Part shown: piece after piece, positions 1 through 7,382 of the stretch
Numbering within the stretch: the stretch's first letter is position 1
How the letters are laid out: each line of letters opens with the position of its first letter
Assembly: GCA_025201865.1 (NCBI GenBank)
Contig: MU603074.1
Span: 9,020 to 22,283, forward strand
From: Ramicandelaber brevisporus
Taxonomy: Eukaryota; Kickxellomycota; Ramicandelaberales; Ramicandelaberaceae
Reading direction: 5' to 3'
Length of the DNA: 13,264 bases
The notes under the pieces: model-generated
What the model was told of the DNA's origin: nothing
What the model saw: only the letters and a program-made list of their open reading frames with translations
The model's database searches: none
Program-made: the position numbers and the translations under genes

Positions 1-19
1 TTTGAGTTAGAATTAAGGG

Positions 20-25
20 AATAAA
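20..25 (+). terminator. Possible poly(A) signal of a plus-strand gene left of the window
   Basis: An AATAAA hexamer is read on the plus strand close to the left edge. No plus-strand coding sequence lies between it and the edge, so it could be the poly(A) signal of a gene ending outside the window and convergent with the MAPEG gene. A chance match in AT-rich DNA is equally possible. Confidence 0.2.
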
Positions 26-61
26 CTGGAGCTGTCAAACAAAAAGGTGTTTAATTTGCAT

Positions 62-67
62 TTTATT
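62..67 (-). terminator. Poly(A) signal of the MAPEG gene
   Basis: Plus-strand TTTATT reads AATAAA on the minus strand, about 140 nt downstream of the MAPEG stop codon. The spacing suits a short fungal 3' UTR. No other canonical hexamer lies between the stop and this point. Confidence 0.5.
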
Positions 68-203
68 CACCTAAGCGAAACTATTCCGGACCCAGGAGGA
101 TTTGCTCAATACAAAACTTAAAACTAAAAAAGATGATATTAAACTGACGTTGAAACGAAGAAAACAAAGGTGTTTACAACTGTGCAATGCAAAACTAATA
201 TAC

Positions 204-611
204 TTAGGCAAAGCCAGTGATGAACAAGCCGAGAACGGCCATCATACCAGTTGCCCAGGTCAGCGAGCGCGCGGTGGCAATGTCCTTGACGTAGAAGAAG
301 ATGTAGGCGGCGCGAGTAACTGCGTAGATGAGTGTCAGCGCTGCAATAGCCTTCGGGTTACCGCCACCAGCGTAGGCAGTGAAAAGACCAGCAGTCAGGA
401 ATACAAGACCGTCAAGTATGTTGTTCTCGGCCGCTTTGGCACGAGCGCCATAGCCTTCGAGACTCAGCTGCGCCTGGCGCGGGTTGTGGTTGTCCGTCAA
501 CCCCTGAGCCTTGCGAGCGCGGCCGACAATGACGACACAGACAAACCACAGCAGGAAGACAGTGAAGTACGAGCCAAACGTAATCTTCAGTTCGGTACTA
601 TGGAATGCCAT
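204..611 (-). CDS. MAPEG-family integral membrane protein
   Basis: This single-exon gene encodes 135 residues, the usual size for MAPEG proteins (membrane-associated proteins in eicosanoid and glutathione metabolism). Four hydrophobic segments are visible, at about residues 9-31, 64-83, 88-108 and 115-134, matching the four-helix MAPEG topology. The stretch after helix 1 resembles the conserved cytosolic loop: an RAR pair, then an NHNPR run, then an ARAKAAENN segment leading into helix 2. The sequence is closer to the bacterial-like MAPEG branch that many fungi carry than to leukotriene C4 synthase. Such proteins sit in endomembranes and some conjugate or reduce with glutathione; the substrate here is unknown. 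The ATG at 611 is the natural start, just before the first helix. The gene is divergent from ADE2. I am confident in the family, not in the activity. Confidence 0.88.
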   Translation of the reverse strand: MAFHSTELKITFGSYFTVFLLWFVCVVIVGRARKAQGLTDNHNPRQAQLSLEGYGARAKAAENNILDGLVFLTAGLFTAYAGGGNPKAIAALTLIYAVTRAAYIFFYVKDIATARSLTWATGMMAVLGLFITGFA

Positions 612-722
612 CGTGTATATATGTGTTTATGTATGTATATATGTGTGTCTTGATGCTCGCACTCGTGCTTGTGCTTGTGTTTGTGTTTCAAAAAGTAAAA
701 AGTCGTGGTATGTGTGTATATG

Positions 723-733
723 TGACGTGACGT
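723..733. promoter_or_regulatory. Two overlapping CRE-like TGACGT motifs
   Basis: The plus strand reads TGACGTGACGT, two copies of TGACGT sharing one base, about 112 nt upstream of the MAPEG start codon. TGACGT is the half-site core of ATF/CREB-type bZIP binding sites. The tandem overlap and position make a regulatory role plausible, but short motifs occur by chance. Confidence 0.3.
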
Positions 734-823
734 TTGTTTTGCGTTTCGTTCGAGATGAGCACAAAACCGAAAGTTCAGCCAAGCCGAGTTTTATAATGCG
801 TGCCACCATCGCCAAGTAAAAAG

Positions 824-859
824 GAGAGTGTGTGTGAGAGTGAGAGAGAGAGAGAGAGA
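824..859. repeat. GT/GA dinucleotide microsatellite
   Basis: A purine-rich simple repeat: a short GT run passing into about ten GA units and ending in an A run. It lies midway between the divergent MAPEG and ADE2 genes. GA tracts often lie in nucleosome-poor fungal promoters; that role here is inference. Confidence 0.85.
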
Positions 860-1480
860 AAAATACATAAACATCAGGAGCTTCCCGTTTTGACCGAACA
901 AGATGCCGGACTGTACATTTGTCAGCATTAATGCAGTGACTGTTAGTTAGTTAACTGCAAAGATACACACGCCTTGGCGTTTGTGCAAACACATACGTGT
1001 CACATTTGCTTTCTACTGTCGATAATCGCTCTGCTTTCTTTGTTGTGTTGAGCCGAGTTGAGTTGAGTTGATGGGGAGAAGGAGAGGGAAACACTGGGAT
1101 CAGTAACGGGGAACATCATACGAGAGCCTTCAATGTCAATATGGCTTCCTTCTTTCTCTTTTTTCAACGATGCCGTTAGTCATGCTGACCGGTCCATTGC
1201 TTTGAATGACCAATATACCTTTCGTCGGCAGCATCAGCGACATAAACGCCGTGGCGTTGGATCGAAACCCTCTTTCGAAAGAGAAAGGGGGAAGCGGCAG
1301 TTATCAGAAACAATAGCAATGTTACAAGTGGAGAGTCTTTATCCGCACATCGCCGCTGCAAACATCTCTCCCATTATTCTCTAACCTGTCATTTGCGGAC
1401 GTGGCTGTGACAATCTCCATCCAAGTGCAACTGAGAACAGAGTGGCTGCTATCGGCGAGTTGTTCCGTCGCATACTCGTT

Positions 1481-1530
1481 GTAAACACCGCGAATCTGAT
1501 CTCTGTTTTTTTTTCATTCTTTTTTTGCAG
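1481..1530 (+). other. ADE2: Probable 5' UTR intron of ADE2 (50 nt)
   Basis: A GTAAAC donor at 1481 is followed by a CTGAT branch-point-like element near 1495-1500, a long T-rich tract and a GCAG acceptor ending at 1530. The 50-nt length fits compact fungal introns. The acceptor and pyrimidine tract are strong; the donor is a reasonable guess and another one upstream could be used. It lies wholly before the ADE2 start codon. Confidence 0.5.
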
Positions 1531-1567
1531 CAACGACAACAACAGCAACAACAACAACGACAACAAC
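1531..1567 (+). repeat. CAA/CAG/CGA-rich tract in the ADE2 5' leader
   Basis: An imperfect CAA-type trinucleotide repeat with CAG and CGA interruptions starts directly after the putative 5' UTR intron acceptor and ends about 35 nt before the ADE2 ATG. The frame through it is open and would read as a Gln/Arg run, but no ATG precedes it in that frame, so it is most likely untranslated. CAA-rich leaders are known to be unstructured and favourable for scanning; applying that here is inference. Confidence 0.75.
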
Positions 1568-1602
1568 TTTATACGAAACAGACCAAGTCGAAATTACCGA
1601 AG

Positions 1603-3450
1603 ATGACTCTCCATACACAGGGAAGACGCGTTGGTGTCCTTGGAGGTGGACAGCTGGGACGTATGCTTGCGGAGGCGGGTCACCGTATGGGTTTGCCTGG
1701 GTTAACTATTGTTGATCCACTCCCAAAGGCGCCAGCAAAGCAGCTTGTCGGCTTCCCCGGCGGAGGTGAAACCGAGCACATTGACGCGGCATTCACCGAT
1801 CCAGCAGCAATCTCCAAAGTAACGTCAGAGACGGATGTTACAACCGTTGAGATTGAGCACGTGGATTGTAATTCATTGGACGTGGCATTGAAGAGTGGCA
1901 AGGGAGGCAAGATTGAGCCGCATCCAGACACAATTAGAGTTATCCAGGACAAGTGGCATCAGAAGCATCATCTGAAGTCACACAATGTGCCTGTGGCTGA
2001 CTTTGTCTTGGTTTCTGGAAGTGTGCCAGATGTTATTTTGAACAGTGGAGAGGCATTTGACTCAGTTGCAAAGTCAAGTGAAGCTCTTGAAGAATGCACA
2101 GCCAAGGCAGGTGAGATTCTTGGCTATCCATTCATGCTGAAGGCGCGCCGCGGTGCTTACGATGGACGTGGAAACGCTGTGATCAAGTCAAAGGATGATA
2201 TCAAATCTGGATTGGAGCTGTTGGGCCGTGGAGAAAAGACAGGTGGATTGTACGCAGAAAAGTGGGCAAAGTTCACTAAAGAATTGGCGGTGATGGTTGT
2301 ACGCAATTCTTCAGGAACTGATGTGCGTGCATATCCAGTTGTGGAGACTGTCCAGCGCAATAGTGTTTGCCACGCAGTCGTCGCACCAGCTCAGATCGAT
2401 GGCAATGTAGCCAAGTGCGCAGAATCCATCTCATTGGATGCTATCCGCACATTCCTTGGTGGTGGTATCTACGGTGTCGAGTTGTTCCTGGTTCCATCTG
2501 AAAGTGAGAACAGTGCCAATGAATACAAGGTAATCGTTAATGAGATTGCTCCGCGTCCTCACAATTCGGGCCACTATACCATTGAAGCATGCAATACATC
2601 TCAGTTTGAGAATCACTTGAGAGCTGTTCTTGACATTCCACTGGGTGATACTTCTCTCAAAGTCCCTGCCTCGTGCATGATCAATCTGCTTGGTGCATCA
2701 TCCAACATGAATGAAATGCTGGAAATTGTTGAATTATCCTACACTATTCCCAGTGCCACTGTCCATTGGTATGGTAAGGAAGAATCTCGCAAAGGCCGCA
2801 AAATGGCTCACGTCACTGTCACTGCTGATTCGATGATTCAATTGAAGGATCGCTGCAGTCCAATCTTTGCTCTTATTGATAAAATTACCGGCTATCCAGC
2901 TGACACTCCCTCTCCAATTGGTGCCACTACAAAGGACTTGGCTCCATTGGTTGGCGTTATCATGGGCAGTGACTCTGACCTGCCTACCATGCTGCCAGCT
3001 GCCCGCATTCTTCGCGACATGGATGTTCCGTTTGAATTGACGGTTGTATCCGCCCATCGCACAGCTGAGCGCATGATGCAGTATGCTCGCTCTGCCCACA
3101 CTCGTGGTCTCAAGGTTATCATTGCTGCTGCCGGCGGCGCTGCCCATCTTCCAGGCATGGTTGCCAGCATGACTCCGCTGCCAGTGATTGGTGTCCCCGT
3201 GAAGCTCAAGACTCTGGACGGCGTTGACTCTCTTTACTCCATTGTGCAGATGCCACGTGGTGTTCCGGTTGCCACAGTCGCCATTAACAACTCTGACAAT
3301 GCTGCTCTGCTGGCTGTTCGTATTCTGGGAAGCAGCATCCCAACCTATCTTGACAAGATGGCCGCGTATCAAAAGAAGATGGAGGATGAGGTGCTGAAGA
3401 AGGCTGCTAAACTCGAGTCAGTTGGATGGGAAAACTACTCATCTGCTTAA
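1603..3450 (+). CDS. ADE2: Phosphoribosylaminoimidazole carboxylase, PurK-PurE fusion
   Basis: The 615-residue product converts AIR to CAIR in de novo purine synthesis, in the cytosol. The N-terminal PurK-type ATP-grasp half is marked by GGGQLGRM at residues 14-21, GYPFMLKAR with YDGRGN at 174-191, and [12 protein letters not shown] at 313-324. The C-terminal PurE half begins near residue 449 with [10 protein letters not shown] (450-459), then SAHR (483-486) and an [11 protein letters not shown] segment. This domain order is that of fungal and plant enzymes; animals use a PAICS fusion without PurK. It is longer than yeast Ade2 (571 residues), partly through an extra stretch around residues 138-166. 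The ATG at 1603 is chosen because the open frame upstream contains only an intron end and a CAA-rich leader, and because homologues begin shortly before GGGQLG. It is uninterrupted by introns and convergent with RAE1. Confidence 0.97.
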   Translation: MTLHTQGRRVGVLGGGQLGRMLAEAGHRMGLPGLTIVDPLPKAPAKQLVGFPGGGETEHIDAAFTDPAAISKVTSETDVTTVEIEHVDCNSLDVALKSGKGGKIEPHPDTIRVIQDKWHQKHHLKSHNVPVADFVLVSGSVPDVILNSGEAFDSVAKSSEALEECTAKAGEILGYPFMLKARRGAYDGRGNAVIKSKDDIKSGLELLGRGEKTGGLYAEKWAKFTKELAVMVVRNSSGTDVRAYPVVETVQRNSVCHAVVAPAQIDGNVAKCAESISLDAIRTFLGGGIYGVELFLVPSESENSANEYKVIVNEIAPRPHNSGHYTIEACNTSQFENHLRAVLDIPLGDTSLKVPASCMINLLGASSNMNEMLEIVELSYTIPSATVHWYGKEESRKGRKMAHVTVTADSMIQLKDRCSPIFALIDKITGYPADTPSPIGATTKDLAPLVGVIMGSDSDLPTMLPAARILRDMDVPFELTVVSAHRTAERMMQYARSAHTRGLKVIIAAAGGAAHLPGMVASMTPLPVIGVPVKLKTLDGVDSLYSIVQMPRGVPVATVAINNSDNAALLAVRILGSSIPTYLDKMAAYQKKMEDEVLKKAAKLESVGWENYSSA

Positions 3451-3561
3451 TTTTGATTTTGACCGTGATCATTAGTTTAAGATTAACTACCATTTGGAGT
3501 CATTATTAAGAAAGTGACCACAATCTAAAACTGAAACTAAAACAGTATCAACAAAAAAGAT

Positions 3562-3567
3562 AATAAA
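3562..3567 (+). terminator. ADE2: Poly(A) signal of ADE2
   Basis: A canonical AATAAA lies 112 nt past the ADE2 stop codon, within an A-rich stretch. The ADE2 and RAE1 stop codons are only 237 nt apart and convergent, so their 3' ends may overlap. Confidence 0.55.
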
Positions 3568-3687
3568 AAAGTGACTTTAAAAACGGTTGCTATTTTAAGG
3601 GAAAAGATAGAACGATGATAAATGCTAATTAAATGCCGATACTAAACTACTGATGGAGGGAGAGTGGGTGTGAACAAAATTCTCCAT

Positions 3688-5021
3688 TTATCGTCGGCGA
3701 TTACCCTGAAGACCCGTCTTTGGCATTGGTGGCTTCGGCTTGGTTTCCTCGTCCGTGCAGGCGTGAAGCATGATTCTCTCCTTGATGTTCGGATCTCTGT
3801 TCTTGTATCCTTTGCCCCAGTCGTAGCCTAATGCATAGGCAAAAATGTTGCCAGTATGGTTGTACGCTGCGCTCACAATTGGGATGCCCTGCGCTGGGAA
3901 CTTCTTGAGCGAAGATCTGGCGTCTTTATCCCAAAATACAAACGAGCCATCGCTGGCGCAAGTGACAAATGTGCCATGGACAGGATTGACCGCCAGGACA
4001 TTGATGGCGTTGACGGTCAAGTCTTCGTTGCGGTGGCACTTGTAAGCGAAATCACCTGAACCATCGGTAGTTTGTTCAAGATACATGATGGACACACGAC
4101 CTTCGATACTACCAAGGGCAATGCAGTCCAGCTTTGGGAATGCACCGAGACAGCTAATTTGCTTGCGGAATGATGGATTAAGAGTCTTGTATGGCTGAGC
4201 ACGGCCGGTTGGGCCACTCAGGTTGAAGATTTGAACATGGCGCTCAGCTGTAGCAACCGCAAGCATTGGGAACCGAGACTCCATCGCATAGCAGCGATCT
4301 GGCAGAGTATACGTTGCGATTGGCGTTTGCTGGCGTAAATCCCAGTACTTGAGAGTCTTATCCCATGATCCAGTTGCCAAAATGTAATTGCCCGAAGGAG
4401 CATCCCGGCCTTCCACAAAACGCACGCATGAAACGGGTGCATCGTGAGCGCCAACCTGAGTGGATTGCTGGGTATTGGGGTCAAAGAGACGAGCCGCGTT
4501 ATCAGCACCGCCAGATGCAATCTTTTGGCCATCATAGCTCCAATGAACACTCAGGGCTGGAGCTTTATTGGCATGTTCGTAAACGAATATTCCAGTGCTG
4601 TTGCCACTCTGATCAACATTCCAGCCACGAACTGAGCCATCCCATGATGACGCCGCGAGATAGTTTGCAGTTGGACTCCATTGAAGCTCAGATACTGTGT
4701 CGCTCGGATGACCATTAACCTGTTTATACATCGATACACAAAGGGAAAGGACAAAAACACATACATACATAAAACACGTGTCAGTAAACCACCGTCTTGG
4801 CAGCATCCGCAGTCGCGCAATAGCCGCAGTCGCACAGCAACATCTGCACGTTTCCTGATGAAAAGTAGGCTGCCGTTGTCGATTTCACGCATCGCAGCCG
4901 CGATAGATCGTCATCATCGCCAGTGTTGTCGTCGTTGTTGCTGTCGTCGTTGTCGCTGTCGCTGGTGATTGGAACTTACCTCAATGTCACGGCTGGTAGG
5001 AGTCGTTTGTGTTCGCAGCAT
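3688..5021 (-). CDS. RAE1: mRNA export factor Rae1/Gle2 (WD40 protein), two exons
   Basis: Rae1 (Gle2) is a seven-bladed WD40 propeller that binds the GLEBS motif of Nup98-type nucleoporins and takes part in mRNA export at the nuclear pore. Exon 1 (5021-4980) encodes 14 residues ending RDIE; exon 2 (4719-3688) encodes 343 more, giving 357 against 368 in human. The junction restores the family's DIEV start of the propeller, followed by LQWSP. Diagnostic stretches include GSWDKTLKYWD (131-141), LGSIEGRV (216-223), a KCHR element near 241, FWDKDAR (276-282) and NHTGNIFAYALGYDWGKGY (301-319). The intron has a GTAAGT donor and ACAG acceptor in phase 0. The ATG at 5021 is supported by an in-frame TAG a few codons upstream. 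The next gene upstream, NELF-C/D, is tandem. Confidence 0.95.
4720..4979 (-). other. RAE1: RAE1 intron 1 (260 nt)
   Basis: Donor GTAAGT at 4979 and acceptor AACAG ending at 4720, phase 0. A CTGAC branch-point-like element (TTTACTGACAC) lies near 4785. The donor half carries a CGA/CAG/CAA repeat on the sense strand (about 4919-4966). Retention would add about 20 Gln/Arg-rich residues and then an in-frame TGA. Confidence 0.9.
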
Positions 5022-5086
5022 CTGTCTTCGCTAAAGGTGTAGTCTGCAACAGCGCAAGCAGGTTGATGTGAACAAAGCGTGTGTTT

Positions 5087-5104
5087 TTTATTTTTATTTT
5101 TATT
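5087..5104 (-). terminator. Three AATAAA hexamers, likely NELF-C/D poly(A) region
   Basis: On the minus strand AATAAA occurs three times at a six-base period, about 240-260 nt past the NELF-C/D stop. They also lie only 66-83 nt before the RAE1 ATG, so the two transcription units must be very close or overlapping if these are used. Confidence 0.4.
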
Positions 5105-5113
5105 TTTGGTTCT

Positions 5114-5162
5114 TTGTTGTTGCTGTTGCTGTTGCTGTTGCTGTTGTTGTTGTTGCTGTTTG
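5114..5162 (-). repeat. CAA/CAG trinucleotide tract upstream of RAE1
   Basis: On the RAE1 sense strand this reads as repeated CAA and CAG units with almost no interruption. It lies about 95-140 nt before the RAE1 start codon, so in its leader, a leader intron or the proximal promoter. Similar tracts occur before ADE2 and the SR gene. Confidence 0.85.
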
Positions 5163-5289
5163 TGATGGTTTCTACCACAACACATTACAAACATGCGAAA
5201 GCTGTCTACAAACTTCATCGATCAAAAAAAAATAATTAACATTAAAACACTGAGAAAGAGAGAGTGAGTGAAGGAGGAAAAAAAAAACA

Positions 5290-5340
5290 CAAAGAAGATG
5301 AAGATGAAGATAGATGAAGAATATAGATGAAGACAGATGA
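5290..5340. repeat. Imperfect GATGAA microsatellite
   Basis: The plus strand shows repeated GATGAA/GATGAAGATA units immediately downstream of the NELF-C/D stop, so it forms the first part of that gene's 3' UTR (CATCTT-rich in the mRNA sense). Confidence 0.75.
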
Positions 5341-5344
5341 GTAT

Positions 5345-7198
5345 TTAAGAGGTGTCCATTGCGGATCCATGAGATGCAACTATATCAACCAAGTCCTTTG
5401 GCAGACCAACTCGCTTCGCTTCAGCAATGACTTCGTCAACCAGCGACATGTCCAATGATGAGCTTCTGGCTGCCACAAATTGCAAGACTGGTCTCACATA
5501 GCCAAGATGCAGCAGAGAAATCATTCTCATTAACACACACTTTTTGAGAGCCAACCGAAGTTCAGGCTTGAATTCCTCAATGGTGGCATCCATGCTCTCG
5601 ACTAGTACGCTAAAAATGCGAGGACATAATAAAGGATGGCGATATGCAATTTCTTCGAGTAATAAAAGCGGACGAGGAACTGAGGCTTGCTGGAAATAAG
5701 TTTCGTAGTAGTCAAAACTGCCTGTTCGAAGCATTGATCCAATCCATGAGATAGCTGCTGCTGACACTACTGGAATGTCAATCAATGGGACAATAGTGGA
5801 GCATAGCCCATCCAACTCAGATACACCTGGCTGACGAGTGCCTATGAATTCATACAATTGAGTTAATGCATTCAACGTTGATTGGAATGAATCTGAGGAT
5901 GGCGGTACTTGCTGTTGCTGTTGTTGCTCAAGAGTGTCTGCTTTGCGTTTCTCGCCACGTGCTGTCGTGTGTGGTGATGAAGAGTCTTTATCGGCACTTT
6001 CATTGCTGTTCATCTCATGATTGTCCAATCCAGAAGCTGCTTTAGCCAAAACCCACAGATATTTCTGAGGCTGTTTGTTTTGACGTAGTCTTTCATTGTT
6101 AATAAATATCACATCAATCAGCCCTTCAATGAGACCCGGATTACGTAGCAAGTCTGAAGGAGGGACAGACTCAGTTCCTGGCTGCTGCGATGGTTTACTA
6201 TAAAGTGCATGCAATCCAACGATATTTCCAGTAGTTGGAGCAGACTCGCTTTGTCCATTCAACATTGAGAACTGCGTATAAATCTCATCAATTAACTCTG
6301 GATCAATTGAGGGAGTATGACGCAGCAGTTCTTGGGCAGTTACAAATGCAGCAGAGCGTCTACTTTGCTGTAACATGTATTCCGTAAGTCTATTCTGAAT
6401 TCTACGCAATGGATATAATCCAGTATTACTGCCACTGCTATTAATATTATTTTTATCATCGCTCTGAGATTGATGCATTAATTTACTAATCAAATAGTGA
6501 GACATTGCATAAGTTTGACCATTCTGAGCAGATAGTTTCAAGAACTCGTTCATTTGCACTGAATCATCTTCTCCATTTTCCAAGTTACACTTCAACACCT
6601 CAGCCAAAGACGATTCCAAATTATCCAAATGAACCTGAACATATGCCGATGAATGAGGCAATGCTGCAATTTCGTCGCGCAAATCTGGATTGGTATACAC
6701 ATATGACATGACTGCATCCAATGCTGCGGAATCTGAATGGGTGGCTGCCAATTCGTACAGCAGTTTACGGCTTCCGGTTTCAGTTGTCATTGTGATTAAA
6801 CTGCGAGGTAAAGCAGCCACTGTATCTCCACCGCCGCTGCCTAGAGCCTCACGATACGTTGCATCGAGTTTTGATGAACTGAAGCTACTGAACAATAATG
6901 GACGCAGTGCATTGATTCCAATCTTCTCAATTTCAGGCTCCGCAATGCCAAACAATGGTGCCCACTCGTTCATCAATAGGTTACACATCGGTGCCAATCC
7001 GGTATAGTTGTTGGATAATGCGGATACGACTTCGGCGGGACGTCCGCCGAGCTTTACAAAGTCGACGATCGACGTGAAAACAGACGGCTCCATCAGCCCA
7101 TCTGGTTTGTACAGCGCTGCCCGCGCACGTTCAAATCGCTCGGTATCGGCCGGCTGCCCGTTGGAAGAAGAGCCGGCGTTGCCACGGGTGTTCTGCAT
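5345..7198 (-). CDS. NELFCD: Negative elongation factor subunit C/D (TH1-like)
   Basis: The 617-residue protein resembles NELF-C/D (TH1), a core subunit of the nuclear NELF complex that with DSIF holds RNA polymerase II in promoter-proximal pausing; human NELF-C/D has 590 residues. The clearest match is near the N-terminus: LMEPSVF at residues 35-41, then a GG.P.EV segment, then LSNNYTGLAPMCNLL, all aligning with the same landmarks in animal TH1. Near the C-terminus, LLLLEEIAYRHPLL, ELRLALKK and a LLHLGYVRPVLQF stretch continue the match. A low-complexity insert at about residues 405-435 carries an EKRKAD basic patch, possibly nuclear-localising, and a seven-Gln run. The ATG at 7198 is chosen although the frame stays open for another 987 nt upstream, because that upstream part overlaps the SR gene's last exon in the wrong frame. 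No introns are needed in the coding part. Confidence 0.87.
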   Translation of the reverse strand: MQNTRGNAGSSSNGQPADTERFERARAALYKPDGLMEPSVFTSIVDFVKLGGRPAEVVSALSNNYTGLAPMCNLLMNEWAPLFGIAEPEIEKIGINALRPLLFSSFSSSKLDATYREALGSGGGDTVAALPRSLITMTTETGSRKLLYELAATHSDSAALDAVMSYVYTNPDLRDEIAALPHSSAYVQVHLDNLESSLAEVLKCNLENGEDDSVQMNEFLKLSAQNGQTYAMSHYLISKLMHQSQSDDKNNINSSGSNTGLYPLRRIQNRLTEYMLQQSRRSAAFVTAQELLRHTPSIDPELIDEIYTQFSMLNGQSESAPTTGNIVGLHALYSKPSQQPGTESVPPSDLLRNPGLIEGLIDVIFINNERLRQNKQPQKYLWVLAKAASGLDNHEMNSNESADKDSSSPHTTARGEKRKADTLEQQQQQQVPPSSDSFQSTLNALTQLYEFIGTRQPGVSELDGLCSTIVPLIDIPVVSAAAISWIGSMLRTGSFDYYETYFQQASVPRPLLLLEEIAYRHPLLCPRIFSVLVESMDATIEEFKPELRLALKKCVLMRMISLLHLGYVRPVLQFVAARSSSLDMSLVDEVIAEAKRVGLPKDLVDIVASHGSAMDTS

Positions 7199-7382
7199 GG
7201 CCGTGATGTGGTTGGGACGTGTTGTTGATAGCTGGAAAAAAAATGAAAAATAAATAAAAATAAATTGGATTGAAAACAACAGAAATACCCTTGCTGCCAA
7301 TGTTGATGTTAATGATAATGCTGTTATTGTTGCTACTTTTATGCAAGCTTTTTTTTTTAAAGGTGCTGTTGGGCGAGGATGG
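7199..7382 (-). promoter_or_regulatory. NELF-C/D promoter and leader with possible 57-nt leader intron
   Basis: Only 184 nt separate the SR stop from the NELF-C/D start. On the minus strand a CAA/AAC-rich leader-like stretch (about 7290-7340) runs into a possible GTATTT donor at 7288. A T-rich tract and a CCAG acceptor ending at 7232 follow, 33 nt before the start codon. The acceptor and pyrimidine tract look good; the donor is less certain. No canonical AATAAA for the SR gene is present here; a CATAAA variant occurs. Confidence 0.4.

Larger units (their letters stand above)
612..1602. promoter_or_regulatory. Divergent intergenic region between MAPEG and ADE2
   Basis: About 990 nt with no convincing coding sequence. 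The MAPEG-proximal side (about 612-735) is TG/TA-rich on the plus strand, so CA-rich in the MAPEG leader. It also holds two overlapping TGACGT motifs at 723-733. A GT/GA microsatellite lies at 824-859 and a 14-bp perfect palindrome at 1270-1283. The ADE2-proximal end contains a likely 5' UTR intron (1481-1530) followed by a CAA-rich leader. Short open frames here have no recognisable similarity. Confidence 0.6.
5022..5344 (-). promoter_or_regulatory. Intergenic region between NELF-C/D and RAE1
   Basis: This 323-nt gap holds both the 3' end of NELF-C/D and the promoter and leader of RAE1. From the NELF side, in minus-strand order, it contains a CATCTT-type imperfect repeat (about 5290-5340), pyrimidine-rich stretches, a CAA/CAG tract (5114-5162), three AATAAA hexamers (5087-5104) and an acceptor-like TTGCAG at about 5044-5049, just before the RAE1 start. 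The last could belong to a 5' UTR intron, but I cannot assign a donor. Confidence 0.55.

Noticed and set aside
1133-1384. A small plus-strand open frame in the ADE2 upstream region
   Set aside because: No similarity, no start context or poly(A) support, and it lies in a promoter-like region.
1525-1602. A Gln-rich N-terminal extension of ADE2
   Set aside because: It has no ATG; it begins inside a pyrimidine tract and splice acceptor, so it is leader sequence.
2734-3372. A 212-codon open frame antisense to ADE2
   Set aside because: It mirrors the conserved PurE half and has no recognisable domain; codon bias on the coding strand explains it.
4783-4920. A box C/D snoRNA inside the RAE1 intron (GATGATGA near 4916 and CTGA near 4785)
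   Set aside because: The boxes are about 130 nt apart and the flanks do not pair into a terminal stem; chance matches in a repeat-bearing intron are likely.
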